In this document: positions 7,312 through 15,622 of the stretch, piece after piece | How positions within the stretch are numbered: the stretch's first letter is position 1 | Layout: each line of letters starts with the position of its first letter | Source: Streptococcus mitis | Lineage (GTDB): Bacteria > Bacillota > Bacilli > Lactobacillales > Streptococcaceae | Assembly (NCBI RefSeq): GCF_016658865.1 | Contig: NZ_CP067992.1 | Coordinates: 329,001 to 393,000 of the forward strand | Length of the DNA stretch: 64,000 bases | Reading direction: 5' to 3' | The notes under the pieces: model-generated | Told to the model about the DNA's origin: nothing | What the model saw: the letters and a program-made list of their open reading frames with translations, nothing else | The model's database searches: none | Made by a program: the position numbers and the translations under genes

Positions 7312-7950
7312 GTGACCAAAATGACACAGTCTGAATATGATATGATGATTGATATTCGTAATACAATTCCGTATCCAAACGATTCAACCGTCATGCAAAA
7401 GATTATGCCTATTGAAGATGAGGTTTGGCTATTTGATAGGAAAAAAGCAACAGCGGGTGGCTATGTAGCCAAACGTTCGGATGTGAAAAATATTACTAAT
7501 ATCAGGGAAGCTGTAGAAGGATTACGATTGGACTATGAGGGATCACCATTTGTTGAAACTATGATTGATGCAAATGGCAATAGGGTTGCAGTACGTGATC
7601 AGAATGGTAATTTGAAGCTAAAAACAGATGCATATCTTCGTTTAGAGTATACTACTGATGAGACGGGTTATATTAAAATCCCATATGGAGATATGGATGG
7701 GAATTTAATAGATGCAAAAGGTAATGTTTTGATGAATAGCGATACAGGTAAGCCTTATAAAGCAATAGACCCTGCTAGTGGAAATGGCTTTATAAAATCA
7801 GATTCAGATGAGTTTTTGGTTCCAGAATATCGTCATTCAAATAGAAGTAGACTCAAGGAAGGCTCTAAATTGTATCTAAATGTCGGAGGAGAGGAAGTAT
7901 TAGTTGGTAGGGTCAATAAATATGGTATAATGGAATACGTGGAGGGATAA
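7312..7950 (+). CDS. Toxin tip domain detached from LXG protein
   Basis: 212-residue soluble domain in the same frame as the LXG gene ending at 7296. A GTG at 7312 has AAGGA eight bases upstream and could start a separate protein, but without an LXG domain it would not be exported. Visible features: an N-terminal segment TIPYPNDSTVMQK, GGYVAKRSDV, GLRLDYEGSPF and AYLRLEYTTDE, then an aspartate- and glycine-rich region. I do not recognise a catalytic family with confidence. The GGYVA..SDV / LRLDY / YLRLEY layout is what one would look for in NAD-using toxins, but that is speculation. Its stop lies one base before the candidate immunity gene. Confidence 0.7.
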   Translation: MTKMTQSEYDMMIDIRNTIPYPNDSTVMQKIMPIEDEVWLFDRKKATAGGYVAKRSDVKNITNIREAVEGLRLDYEGSPFVETMIDANGNRVAVRDQNGNLKLKTDAYLRLEYTTDETGYIKIPYGDMDGNLIDAKGNVLMNSDTGKPYKAIDPASGNGFIKSDSDEFLVPEYRHSNRSRLKEGSKLYLNVGGEEVLVGRVNKYGIMEYVEG

Positions 7951-7951
7951 A

Positions 7952-8419
7952 ATGGATAAAGAATATCTAGTTTATGAAGATAAAGTATATTCTAATTTTG
8001 TGAATTATATAAATGGATATATTCTTCTATCAAAAGCTCCAGCGATGTTGGAAGAGGGCTACGTTCCCTATAGTTTCTATGAATCTGGTGATTATGAAGG
8101 GTTATACGGGAAGTTCCTGTCTTATAGTGAAGTTACGCAAAGATATAGCGTTTATGATCGTGTCCTATATAAAGGTCAGGAATTTGCAATCGCAGGTCAC
8201 AAGCATGGGGATGATGATTTTACAGCACCCGATTCTTATGTGCGAATATTGGTTTCTGATAAAGAATTTTTAAATGAAAATAATATAGCAGATGGCGCGT
8301 CATTGATGGATGATAAGTACGGTCATATTACGTATGCATCAGGAAAAATCCCTGTCAGCGAAGTAACGATTCTACGTCGTAGAAAGGATTTACCAGTAGA
8401 CCGAAGGAGAAAAATATGA
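7952..8419 (+). CDS. Candidate immunity protein for detached tip
   Basis: 155-residue soluble, acidic, aromatic-rich protein starting one base after the toxin-tip stop and overlapping the next gene by four bases (ATGA). There is no signal peptide or membrane segment and no family I recognise. Position is the main evidence for an immunity role. The basic tail (RRRKDLPVDRRRK) is unusual for an acidic protein. AT-rich relative to the LXG coding region, as expected for an exchanged tip/immunity segment. Confidence 0.65.
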   Translation: MDKEYLVYEDKVYSNFVNYINGYILLSKAPAMLEEGYVPYSFYESGDYEGLYGKFLSYSEVTQRYSVYDRVLYKGQEFAIAGHKHGDDDFTAPDSYVRILVSDKEFLNENNIADGASLMDDKYGHITYASGKIPVSEVTILRRRKDLPVDRRRKI

Positions 8420-9291
8420 AATCAGTTAATTTTACAATAAAAAGCAACCAATCACTAAGAATTGGTGAGGTGCTTCAAGCAGAACTTTTTGAATGTTACA
8501 GCGTTTCCGCTAAGGATGCAGGATCAAAGCCATCTGCAGACTCTCTTATTTCGGATTTCCATTCTGTTCAGTTTGGGGTCAAAGAGAAGTCTAGTCTAGG
8601 GTTCCGTCTATCTTTTGATGGTCAAGCCTATCAGGTATCTGTTCCAGATTTGGCGACAGCTTCTGACTGGACTGGGGCCTTGATGTTCTTGAAAACATTG
8701 CTGGTTTTCTTAGATGTAAGAGTGTGTGAACATGATGGCGTGGACTATGATAAAGATTCTATTCTAGAATTTCATTTCACAGATATTTTCTTATCAGCTC
8801 TTTCAGAATTGACTAAGGAAGTAAAAGTTTATCCTATAGTAGAAGTTATGGGAGTGAAACGTCCTATTTACATCAATGAACTCTACCTAGGGCAGATTAT
8901 CCATGTGCCGGATGATCAACTCTTAAATAGTTATGACCAGCGTTTGCGCTTTACCCAACAGCTAAATGCTTATTACTCTGAGCAACAAGTTTTTAAAGTA
9001 GAGCAAAATGGAGAGGACATCATTATCCCTATCAATTATCTAAATAGTGAAGGACGAACAATCTTACCGGCTCAACCAGAGCTAGAACCTCAATATTTAC
9101 AAGAGTATCGAGGAAGTAAGGTTGCAGTTGCACGACTGTTTATCATGACAGCCGATGGCGAAAAACTAGCCGAAGTTCCTTATCGGGAATTCTTAGAGTC
9201 GTTGACTGAGGGAATTTACATGCTAGATGCCAAGTATGTTCTTGTGGACCCAATTTCTCCTGAAATGTTGCAGAAGTTATCACAAAAATAA
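8416..9291 (+). CDS. DUF4299-like protein
   Basis: 291-residue soluble protein whose start overlaps the preceding stop, so it is translationally coupled to the 7952 immunity gene. The N-terminus (MKSVNFTIKSNQSLRIGEVLQ) and overall length recall the DUF4299 family of streptococci, which I know mainly from toxin/immunity neighbourhoods; this assignment is from memory. No catalytic motif is visible. It may be a second immunity or accessory protein of the split toxin. A terminator follows at 9334. Confidence 0.55.
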   Translation: MKSVNFTIKSNQSLRIGEVLQAELFECYSVSAKDAGSKPSADSLISDFHSVQFGVKEKSSLGFRLSFDGQAYQVSVPDLATASDWTGALMFLKTLLVFLDVRVCEHDGVDYDKDSILEFHFTDIFLSALSELTKEVKVYPIVEVMGVKRPIYINELYLGQIIHVPDDQLLNSYDQRLRFTQQLNAYYSEQQVFKVEQNGEDIIIPINYLNSEGRTILPAQPELEPQYLQEYRGSKVAVARLFIMTADGEKLAEVPYREFLESLTEGIYMLDAKYVLVDPISPEMLQKLSQK

Positions 9292-9333
9292 CATTCTAAG
9301 AAACTTATTAGTTTGTTCAAGATTGAAAAGTTT

Positions 9334-9368
9334 ACCATCTGATATTTTTTTCAGGTGGTTTTCTTTTT
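9334..9368 (+). terminator. Rho-independent terminator
   Basis: ACCATCTGA pairs with TCAGGTGGT (one G-U pair) and is followed by TTTTC and a T-rich run. It closes the split-toxin operon. Confidence 0.8.
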
Positions 9369-9407
9369 CCTTAAGTTCCCCATTTTATTTTTTCTGTATT
9401 TATTTTA

Positions 9408-9416
9408 TGCTATAAT
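9408..9416 (+). promoter_or_regulatory. Extended -10 promoter TGCTATAAT
   Basis: Perfect TGnTATAAT about 84 bases before the 9500 start. No good -35 is seen, as is usual for extended -10 promoters. Confidence 0.6.
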
Positions 9417-9431
9417 AAGACAAAGTTTTAA

Positions 9432-9499
9432 TACCATCATTCAACAATAGTGCAAGTAAATACCCAGAAATAGGTAGAATAAATCAATGGAGTAAATAA
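9432..9499 (+). pseudogene. Orphan toxin C-terminal scrap ending RINQWSK
   Basis: The frame ending in the TAA directly before ATG 9500 reads PEIGRINQWSK. The same seven-residue ending, in longer form, precedes the 10639 gene (RINQWSK) and the 11778 gene (RINEWSK). This looks like the last piece of a toxin tip left in front of its immunity gene. It is very short, so confidence is modest. Confidence 0.45.
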
Positions 9500-10387
9500 A
9501 TGAAAAAATTTGAAATACCAGAGCCTAAAGAATATGAATCTTTTGTTAATTTTTATCGTAGTGTGATGGAAGAAGGAAAAGAGGAAGAAGCTTTTTTAGG
9601 CACAGATGCAAAATATCGCATACGAGAACGAGATTCTTATGAACTTGACAGTACAGACATTAGCGTATTAATGGAATATTGCTTATTCCCTCTGTATGTG
9701 GAAGGTGATAAGGATATAGCGAGAAGAACTTTTGAAATCTTGAAGGATTTTAGCTTATCGATTGACTTAGTCAAATTAGATAAGGTAACTGATTATATCT
9801 CTATTCAAAACTGGTTTTTAACTGAATATTCTAATCTTTCCTTTGTTATTGAAACAGATGAATTGGTAAGAAATATTATAGAAAGCATTTCAAAATTATC
9901 TGATGAGCAGAAACATACGTATACCTATGAAAGACTATGTAATGTATTAGACCGTAGTCCATTATACAGGCAGTGTGATGAAGAAAAGGTAGAGAAGATT
10001 CTTAAGGAATTCAAGGAAAAATACTACAATCCCCCTAAGGTAGTAGAAACCATTAAAACAGCTGAGAAAATTGAACTAGATGTTACAAGCATCGATGCTA
10101 TGGGTGTTTCTGATGACCATCTGGAGTTGTTGTTGATTGATGAAAACAAATGGATTGAGTCATTAGAAGAGGAGCATCTCTTGAAACTTCAAGAAAAACT
10201 CAATAACTATATCTACTTCCTCGAAAGCAAGCAGTATGTGGAGAGATATGGCGATAAGTTTGACAAAAAAGTCATCCATATTACCTTCCAATATTCTCCA
10301 TCTGATAATGGACTAGCCTTTCTCGCAGCGGTTCAGAAGGTGTTACAACCTACAGATATGAGTTTGAAGGTAGAATTACCAGAGTAA
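9500..10387 (+). CDS. Immunity-type protein with DUF6572-like C-terminus, paralogue 1
   Basis: 295-residue soluble protein, first of three tandem paralogues (9500, 10639, 11778). Residues 1 to about 190 are helical and acidic, with a conserved RDSYELDSTDISVLMEYCLF segment that looks like a typical immunity fold. Residues about 195-295 are the DUF6572-like domain (SIDAMGVSDDHLELLL to KVELPE). The three copies differ mainly in the first 60 residues and around residue 100, the places expected to contact different toxins. GGAG lies nine bases before the ATG, which directly follows the TAA of the toxin scrap. It is followed by the island-type terminator/promoter unit. Confidence 0.7.
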   Translation: MKKFEIPEPKEYESFVNFYRSVMEEGKEEEAFLGTDAKYRIRERDSYELDSTDISVLMEYCLFPLYVEGDKDIARRTFEILKDFSLSIDLVKLDKVTDYISIQNWFLTEYSNLSFVIETDELVRNIIESISKLSDEQKHTYTYERLCNVLDRSPLYRQCDEEKVEKILKEFKEKYYNPPKVVETIKTAEKIELDVTSIDAMGVSDDHLELLLIDENKWIESLEEEHLLKLQEKLNNYIYFLESKQYVERYGDKFDKKVIHITFQYSPSDNGLAFLAAVQKVLQPTDMSLKVELPE

Positions 10388-10388
10388 T

Positions 10389-10414
10389 AAAGGGAGCGGA
10401 AACGCTCTCTTTTT
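10389..10414 (+). terminator. Rho-independent terminator, island copy 2
   Basis: Same GGGAGCG/CGCTCTC hairpin and T-run as at 1665. Confidence 0.85.
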
Positions 10415-10415
10415 G

Positions 10416-10424
10416 TGGTATAAT
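10416..10424 (+). promoter_or_regulatory. Extended -10 promoter TGGTATAAT
   Basis: Lies directly after the terminator T-run and would drive the toxin-tail fragment and the 10639 gene. Confidence 0.65.
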
Positions 10425-10440
10425 GGGACTAGATTTTTAA

Positions 10441-10638
10441 AAAGATTATTTAACGGTTTTAAACAGCGAACTACTTATGCCGACGATTGACATGCAGGGA
10501 CATTCTTATGATGATTTTCTATCTGCGATTGAACGTCAAGGCTATTATGAAATCAAAAATCCACGTGTCTATAAACCAGGCACTAATGAAATTATTTCAG
10601 TTGAAGGGATTTTTAGAATTAATCAATGGAGTAAATAA
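10441..10638 (+). pseudogene. Orphan toxin tail (65 codons) before immunity gene
   Basis: The frame opens after a TAA at 10438 and runs to the TAA at 10636-10638, which abuts ATG 10639. It reads DYLTVLNSELLMP, GHSYDDFLSAIERQGYY, YKPGTNEIISVEG and ends RINQWSK. ATG 10477 could give a 53-residue peptide but has no good ribosome site. The position in front of an immunity gene and the shared ending suggest the C-terminus of a toxin whose LXG part has been lost. A near copy is at 11580. Confidence 0.6.
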
Positions 10639-11526
10639 ATGCAGGCATATAAATTGAAAAATAAAGAGAATTATAAATATTTTGTCAAACATTATCTAGA
10701 AGTGATGAAGGAAGGGAAAGAAGCAGAAGCATTTCTAGGAACAGAAACTAAGTATCGTTTTCGGCAACGAGATTCTTATGAACTTGATAGTACAGATATT
10801 AGTGTATTGATGGAATATTGCTTATTCCCTCTGTATGCAGAAGGTGATGAGGATATAGCAAGAAGAACTTTTGACATCTTGAAAGATTTTAGCTTATCGG
10901 CTGACCTAGTCAAATTAGATAAGGTGACTGATTATATTTTCATTCAAAATAGGCGTTTGAAAAGATATATTAGCCTTCCATTTGTTATTAAGACTGATGA
11001 GTTAGTAAGAAATATTATAGAGAGTATTTCTAATCTATCAGATGAACAGAAGAAAGATTGGTTATATCAAGGGCTGTGTAATGCATTAGACCGTGATCCT
11101 TTATACAGACAGTGTGACGAAGAAAAGGTAGAGAAGATTCTCAAGGAATTCAAGGAAAAATACTACAATCCACCTAAGGTAGTAGAAACCATTAAAACAG
11201 TTGAGAAAATTGAACTAGACGTTACAAGCATCGATGCGATGGGTGTTTCTGATGACCACCTTGAGTTGTTGTTGATTGATGGAAACAAATGGATTGAGTC
11301 ATTAGAAGAGGAACATCTCTTGAAACTTCAAGAAAAACTCAACAATTATATCTACTTCCTTGAAAGCAAGCAGTATGTGGAACGATACGGCGATAACTTT
11401 GATAAAAAAGTCATCCATATCACATTTCAGTATTCTCCATCTGATAACGGATTGGCCTTTCTCGCTGCGGTTCAGAAGGTGTTGCAACCGACTGATATGA
11501 GTTTGAAGGTAGAATTACCAGAGTAA
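10639..11526 (+). CDS. Immunity-type protein with DUF6572-like C-terminus, paralogue 2
   Basis: 295-residue paralogue of 9500 and 11778. The first 25 residues (QAYKLKNKENYKYFVKHYLE) differ clearly from the FEIPEPK start of the other two, as does the stretch near residue 100 (IFIQNRRLKRYISL), while the C-terminal 100 residues are nearly identical. That pattern fits immunity specificity drift on a conserved frame. It directly follows the toxin tail at 10441 with TAA-ATG contact, so the two are probably co-translated. Confidence 0.7.
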   Translation: MQAYKLKNKENYKYFVKHYLEVMKEGKEAEAFLGTETKYRFRQRDSYELDSTDISVLMEYCLFPLYAEGDEDIARRTFDILKDFSLSADLVKLDKVTDYIFIQNRRLKRYISLPFVIKTDELVRNIIESISNLSDEQKKDWLYQGLCNALDRDPLYRQCDEEKVEKILKEFKEKYYNPPKVVETIKTVEKIELDVTSIDAMGVSDDHLELLLIDGNKWIESLEEEHLLKLQEKLNNYIYFLESKQYVERYGDNFDKKVIHITFQYSPSDNGLAFLAAVQKVLQPTDMSLKVELPE

Positions 11527-11527
11527 T

Positions 11528-11553
11528 AAAGGGAGCGGAAACGCTCTCTTTTT
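11528..11553 (+). terminator. Rho-independent terminator, island copy 3
   Basis: Same hairpin and T-run as at 1665 and 10389. Confidence 0.85.
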
Positions 11554-11554
11554 G

Positions 11555-11563
11555 TGGTATAAT
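11555..11563 (+). promoter_or_regulatory. Extended -10 promoter TGGTATAAT
   Basis: Follows the terminator directly, 1139 bases after its twin at 10416. This spacing is the length of the duplicated unit. Confidence 0.65.
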
Positions 11564-11579
11564 GGGACTAGATTTTTAA

Positions 11580-11777
11580 AAAGATTATTTAACGGTTTTA
11601 AACAGCGAACTACTTATGCCGTCAATCGATATGAAGGGGCATTCCTACGATGACTTTCTATCTGCGATTGAACGTCAAGGCTATTATGAAATCAAAAATC
11701 CACGTGTCTATAGACCAGGCACTAATGAAATTATTTCAGTTGAAGGGATTTTTAGAATTAACGAATGGAGTAAATAA
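11580..11777 (+). pseudogene. Orphan toxin tail, second copy
   Basis: 65-codon open frame homologous to 10441-10638, ending RINEWSK and TAA directly before ATG 11778. It differs at a few residues (PSIDMKG against PTIDMQG, YRPG against YKPG), so it is diverging rather than a fresh duplicate. Confidence 0.6.
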
Positions 11778-12665
11778 ATGAAGAAATTTGAAATACCAGA
11801 GCCTAAAGATTATCAAAATTTTGTAAAAGACTATCGTGAAATAATGAAGGAAGGGAAAGAAGCTGAAGTTTTTCTAGGGACGGAACCGAAGTATCGTTTT
11901 CGACAACGAGATTCTTATGATGTGAATAGTACAGATATTGGAGTATTAATGGAATATTGCTTATATCCTCTGTATGTGGAAGGTGATGAGGATATAGCAA
12001 GAAGAACTTTTGACATCTTGAAAGATTTTAGCTTATCGACTGACCTAGTCAAATTAGATAAGGTGACTGATTATATTTCTATGCAAGGCAGTCGTTTAAG
12101 AAGATATACAAGCCTTCCCTTTGTTATTGAAACAGATGAATTGGTAAGAAATATTATAGAAAGCATTTCAAAATTATCGGATGAGCAGAAACGTACTTAT
12201 ACCTATGAAAGACTATGTAATGTATTAGACCGTAGTCCATTATACAGACAGTGTGACGAAGAAAAGGTAGAGAAGATTCTTAAGGAATTCAAGGAAAAAT
12301 ACTACAATCCCCCTAAGGTAGTAGAAACCATTAAAACAGTTGAGAAAATTGAACTAGACGTTACAAGTATCGATGCGATGGGTGTCTCTGATGACCATCT
12401 AGAGTTGTTGTTGATTGATGAAAACAAATGGATAGAGTCTCTGGAAGAGGAACATCTCTTGAAACTTCAAGAAAAACTCAACAACTACATCTACTTCCTC
12501 GAAAGTAAGCAGTATGTGGAGAGATATGGCGATAAGTTTGATAAAAAAGTCATCCATATTACCTTCCAGTATTCTCCATCTGATAATGGACTAGCCTTTC
12601 TTGCTGCGGTTCAGAAAGTGTTGCAGCCTACAGATATGAGTTTGAAGGTAGAATTACCAGAGTAA
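11778..12665 (+). CDS. Immunity-type protein with DUF6572-like C-terminus, paralogue 3
   Basis: Third 295-residue paralogue, closest to 9500 at both ends (starts KKFEIPEPK) but with its own changes near residues 20-60 and 95-110 (SMQGSRLRRYTSL). The C-terminal 100 residues match the other DUF6572-like tails. It ends at the fourth copy of the shared terminator and extended -10, behind which the next LXG cassette begins. Confidence 0.7.
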   Translation: MKKFEIPEPKDYQNFVKDYREIMKEGKEAEVFLGTEPKYRFRQRDSYDVNSTDIGVLMEYCLYPLYVEGDEDIARRTFDILKDFSLSTDLVKLDKVTDYISMQGSRLRRYTSLPFVIETDELVRNIIESISKLSDEQKRTYTYERLCNVLDRSPLYRQCDEEKVEKILKEFKEKYYNPPKVVETIKTVEKIELDVTSIDAMGVSDDHLELLLIDENKWIESLEEEHLLKLQEKLNNYIYFLESKQYVERYGDKFDKKVIHITFQYSPSDNGLAFLAAVQKVLQPTDMSLKVELPE

Positions 12666-12667
12666 TA

Positions 12668-12691
12668 AAGGGAGCGGAAACGCTCTCTTTT
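12668..12691 (+). terminator. Rho-independent terminator, island copy 4
   Basis: Same GGGAGCG/CGCTCTC hairpin with a slightly shorter T-run. Confidence 0.85.
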
Positions 12692-12692
12692 G

Positions 12693-12701
12693 TGGTATAA
12701 T
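12693..12701 (+). promoter_or_regulatory. Extended -10 promoter TGGTATAAT
   Basis: Directly follows the terminator and precedes the truncated partner ORF and the 12879 LXG toxin, exactly as at 1693. Confidence 0.7.
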
Positions 12702-12710
12702 GAAGAAGGA

Positions 12711-12869
12711 TTGAACCTGTATCAGGAACAATTCAATGAGCTTTATCAGTTGATGACGAGCTATACGTCCTTATTGGGAACAGACATCACCTTGATGTCA
12801 GCTACAGGAAAAGAGTTGGCCCGTACAGATACTGTATTGGGACAAACAATGTTTTCTGGCTTGCAGTAA
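12711..12869 (+). pseudogene. Truncated DUF5344-like LXG partner, second copy
   Basis: C-terminal 52 codons of the partner gene with the same breakpoint as the copy at 1711, opening with TTG instead of GTG. The identical junction in two places shows that the terminator, promoter, partner tail and LXG 5' end were copied as a block. Confidence 0.7.
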
Positions 12870-12878
12870 GGAGGTTCT

Positions 12879-15011
12879 ATGAGTTACAAGATAAAATTTG
12901 ATGATATTACCTCTGTTCAAGTGGAAAGTCAAAAGACGATGAATGCTTGGGAAGAGGCCATCGCTAGTCTAAATAAGGCTATGAGCGACTTCATCAACAA
13001 TCAAAATCTCCAAGGTCAGGCCATCTCGAGTATGCGCAATTACCTAGTAGAGGTGCATGGGACTCTTCTTCAAACTCTGGTCAACCTGATGAATGACTAC
13101 TCAACTAATCTCCTACTGTACAAGGATGGCTACTATCAAATTGATTCAAGCAATCATGCAAAGTTACCAGGTCAGGTGTTTACACGATTACATAGTGATT
13201 TAAAGAGTTCACGTGACAATCTAAAGAGTGAGATTGAGCTCTTGAACACGACTAAGGACAAGATTTCAGACTTGGTGAGCTATTCAGGAAGCAGTCATAC
13301 CAGTACGGTCATGAACTATAACTTTCTCATGAATCAGGTCAAGAACTTGGACAACTCGATCATCCAGTATGAAAGTAATCATGCGAGTCAGGATTTGGTC
13401 GCCTTTAAGGAACTCTTGTCGGCGACTAAGGCCTTGATAGCAGAACATGCAGGGAAGACACGGACTGTAGGGACTTATCAGTCGGGTGATTTCGCCAAAC
13501 TCCAGTCTGTCCAACGCTTTGCGATGGCCTACCAACAGGCGACCAAGCAGATGGAGAGTCGTGTTGAACGAGTGAAGGCTGCTCAGGAGAGAGACAAGGC
13601 TCGTTTTGAAGCCTTGGCTGCGGAGGATCGAGCCAAGAACGGTTGGAAAGACCTGGCAATTGGTGTGGTGACCGTTGCGATTGGTGCTTTAGCGATTTGG
13701 GCAACTATGGGGGCAGCGACACCCTTGGTTGTTGGGGCTGGCTTAACCGCAGGAATTGGAACAGCGGCTTATGGGGCGTCTAATGCAGGGGAAGGGATTC
13801 ATAACATCCAACTTGGAAATGCAGGGGATGTCCATACGAAATCCTATAATCGTATCCGAGATACGCTTTTCATGGGGAATGACAAGCTGTATCATCAGGT
13901 TGGTGGGATCTTTGTGACAGCGAGTTCTATCATGATTCCCATAGGGCAGACTCAGAGCGTTGTCAAGGGCTTGACCCAGTTTGCGATAGGGGAAGCAGGT
14001 GCCTATACAGCGGGTCAGGTTGCCTATCATGGGACCAAGCTCCTAGGTGGAAGCGAAGAAGATGCCCAAACCGCAAACTTTATCGGGAATATCGTAGGAG
14101 GTTATGCGGTCTCCTCAGCAGCCAGCAAGTTTAGTCTCAATAAGGTGAAAGTAGAGGTCGAAGCACCGAAGTATAACCGCGAGCAGATTCTGAAGAATCT
14201 GAAAGAAAGTAAACTTGCGAGGGAATCCAGTAACTTTGACCAGTATCTGGCGAAGGAGAAACTCCAACGAAACTTAAACAAATCCCCATTAGTTAGTCAG
14301 GAACTTCCGAAGGTGAAGGGGGTCCACGATGTCGAAGCACCGAAGTATAACCGCGAACAGATTCTGAAGAATCTGGAAGAAAGTAAACTTGCGAGGGAAT
14401 CCAGTAACTTTGACCAGTATCTGGCGAAGGAGAAATTCCAGAAAAACTTGATGGGTATGGAACCGATGGACCGTCAGAGATATCTTCAATGGCATGAGTA
14501 TGCGGAATCAGGTATAATGGTTCAAGATCGTATTAAACTGTTATCCTGGGAAAGACCAGTTAATTCAAAACTATATCTTGAAAATAAGGCAGTGTATGAT
14601 AATCCAAAATATTTTGATCAACTTACAGGTAGTGAGAACTGGCCAGGACAAAAAGGTGATCCAAATATTGATGGCTTTGTAAAAGGAGAATATCAAAAGA
14701 CAATCCTATCTCCGGGAGATAAAATTGATCGATTTGGTTCTGATTATGGACACTTTTTTGGAAATATCGGTGAATCTAAAGAGATGAGGGCAATGTCTCC
14801 AAACTCGGATTTTAAGAACTATAATCAATATGAAATATTAATGGATTTACCTGTTTTAAAAGGGGAAATAGCTCCGTGGTTTGATCAACCGGGAGGAGGA
14901 ATACAGTTTAAATTAGATCCATTCTTTGCTAAACAGATAATGTCTATCCCTTCTGATGAGACAGCTATTATTAAAAAACTAATAGAATTTGGTTATTTGA
15001 GGAAATTATAA
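12879..15011 (+). CDS. LXG-family toxin with TNT (DUF4237) NADase tip
   Basis: 710-residue T7SSb effector. Residues 1 to 430 (LXG domain with L44-Q-G46, glycine-rich hydrophobic middle) match the sister toxins, followed by two linker repeats. The tip, about residues 590-710, is a TNT/DUF4237 domain: LSPGDKIDRFGSDYGHFF, APWFDQPGGGIQF and a closing FGYLRKL. TNT domains hydrolyse NAD(P)+. Arg618 in DRFG and Gln670 in DQPGGG correspond to the conserved TNT active-site residues, both present. TelB of S. intermedius is, from memory, an LXG toxin with this kind of tip. The TAA overlaps the ATG of the next gene by one base. GGAGG precedes the start. Confidence 0.92.
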   Translation: MSYKIKFDDITSVQVESQKTMNAWEEAIASLNKAMSDFINNQNLQGQAISSMRNYLVEVHGTLLQTLVNLMNDYSTNLLLYKDGYYQIDSSNHAKLPGQVFTRLHSDLKSSRDNLKSEIELLNTTKDKISDLVSYSGSSHTSTVMNYNFLMNQVKNLDNSIIQYESNHASQDLVAFKELLSATKALIAEHAGKTRTVGTYQSGDFAKLQSVQRFAMAYQQATKQMESRVERVKAAQERDKARFEALAAEDRAKNGWKDLAIGVVTVAIGALAIWATMGAATPLVVGAGLTAGIGTAAYGASNAGEGIHNIQLGNAGDVHTKSYNRIRDTLFMGNDKLYHQVGGIFVTASSIMIPIGQTQSVVKGLTQFAIGEAGAYTAGQVAYHGTKLLGGSEEDAQTANFIGNIVGGYAVSSAASKFSLNKVKVEVEAPKYNREQILKNLKESKLARESSNFDQYLAKEKLQRNLNKSPLVSQELPKVKGVHDVEAPKYNREQILKNLEESKLARESSNFDQYLAKEKFQKNLMGMEPMDRQRYLQWHEYAESGIMVQDRIKLLSWERPVNSKLYLENKAVYDNPKYFDQLTGSENWPGQKGDPNIDGFVKGEYQKTILSPGDKIDRFGSDYGHFFGNIGESKEMRAMSPNSDFKNYNQYEILMDLPVLKGEIAPWFDQPGGGIQFKLDPFFAKQIMSIPSDETAIIKKLIEFGYLRKL

Positions 15012-15601
15012 TGTTTGATAATGAATATATTGTAAGTTTGAAAAGATTTATCAGCAATGTCGAAATTGTTTCAAGAAATAACAAGTTGCGGGCATATGAT
15101 AATGTGGATATTATTTATATTCTAGAAAAAAGAGAAGACGAATTTTTTATTTCACTAAATGAAAGAGGTGTTATTTTAGAATATTGTAAAATTAGTAATA
15201 AGGAGTTAGCACAGCTATATTTTGCTATATTTGTTAAAAGAGGAGTTACAAATTTTGAATTCCCACTGATGACTTTAATAAATGATATAGAAGATATTGA
15301 AATATTAAAAGAATACTTAACTAGAGAACAACTCGATAACTTTTATTCGATTGATTCTAGGACTAAAGGAAAAATAAATTTTTCTTCAGAGCTAAACAAG
15401 ATTTATTATATAGATGCAAGTGACAATGAATACAATCTCTTTTATCTACCAAACAGAATATTTCAAACCTTCTATGTATCGATTGTAAAATTAAAAACTA
15501 TTAAGGAGTGGCTGATTCAACTGAATGGTGATAATGGATTAGTTGATGAATATGAAGCCACCTTGTTAGGGTATAGTTCAGAAGGGATTGAGAAGTTTTA
15601 A
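15011..15601 (+). CDS. Candidate immunity protein for TNT toxin
   Basis: 196-residue soluble, very AT-rich gene sharing one base with the toxin stop. YILEKREDEFFISLNERGVI resembles the Y....ERG hairpin seen in small immunity proteins beside TNT toxins, and the next gene has a similar NLVFTERGKI. Expected role: bind and block the TNT NADase in the producer cytoplasm (inference from position and family habit). No membrane segment or signal. Confidence 0.7.
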   Translation: MFDNEYIVSLKRFISNVEIVSRNNKLRAYDNVDIIYILEKREDEFFISLNERGVILEYCKISNKELAQLYFAIFVKRGVTNFEFPLMTLINDIEDIEILKEYLTREQLDNFYSIDSRTKGKINFSSELNKIYYIDASDNEYNLFYLPNRIFQTFYVSIVKLKTIKEWLIQLNGDNGLVDEYEATLLGYSSEGIEKF

Positions 15602-15622
15602 TATTGAAATAGGAATAATTAA

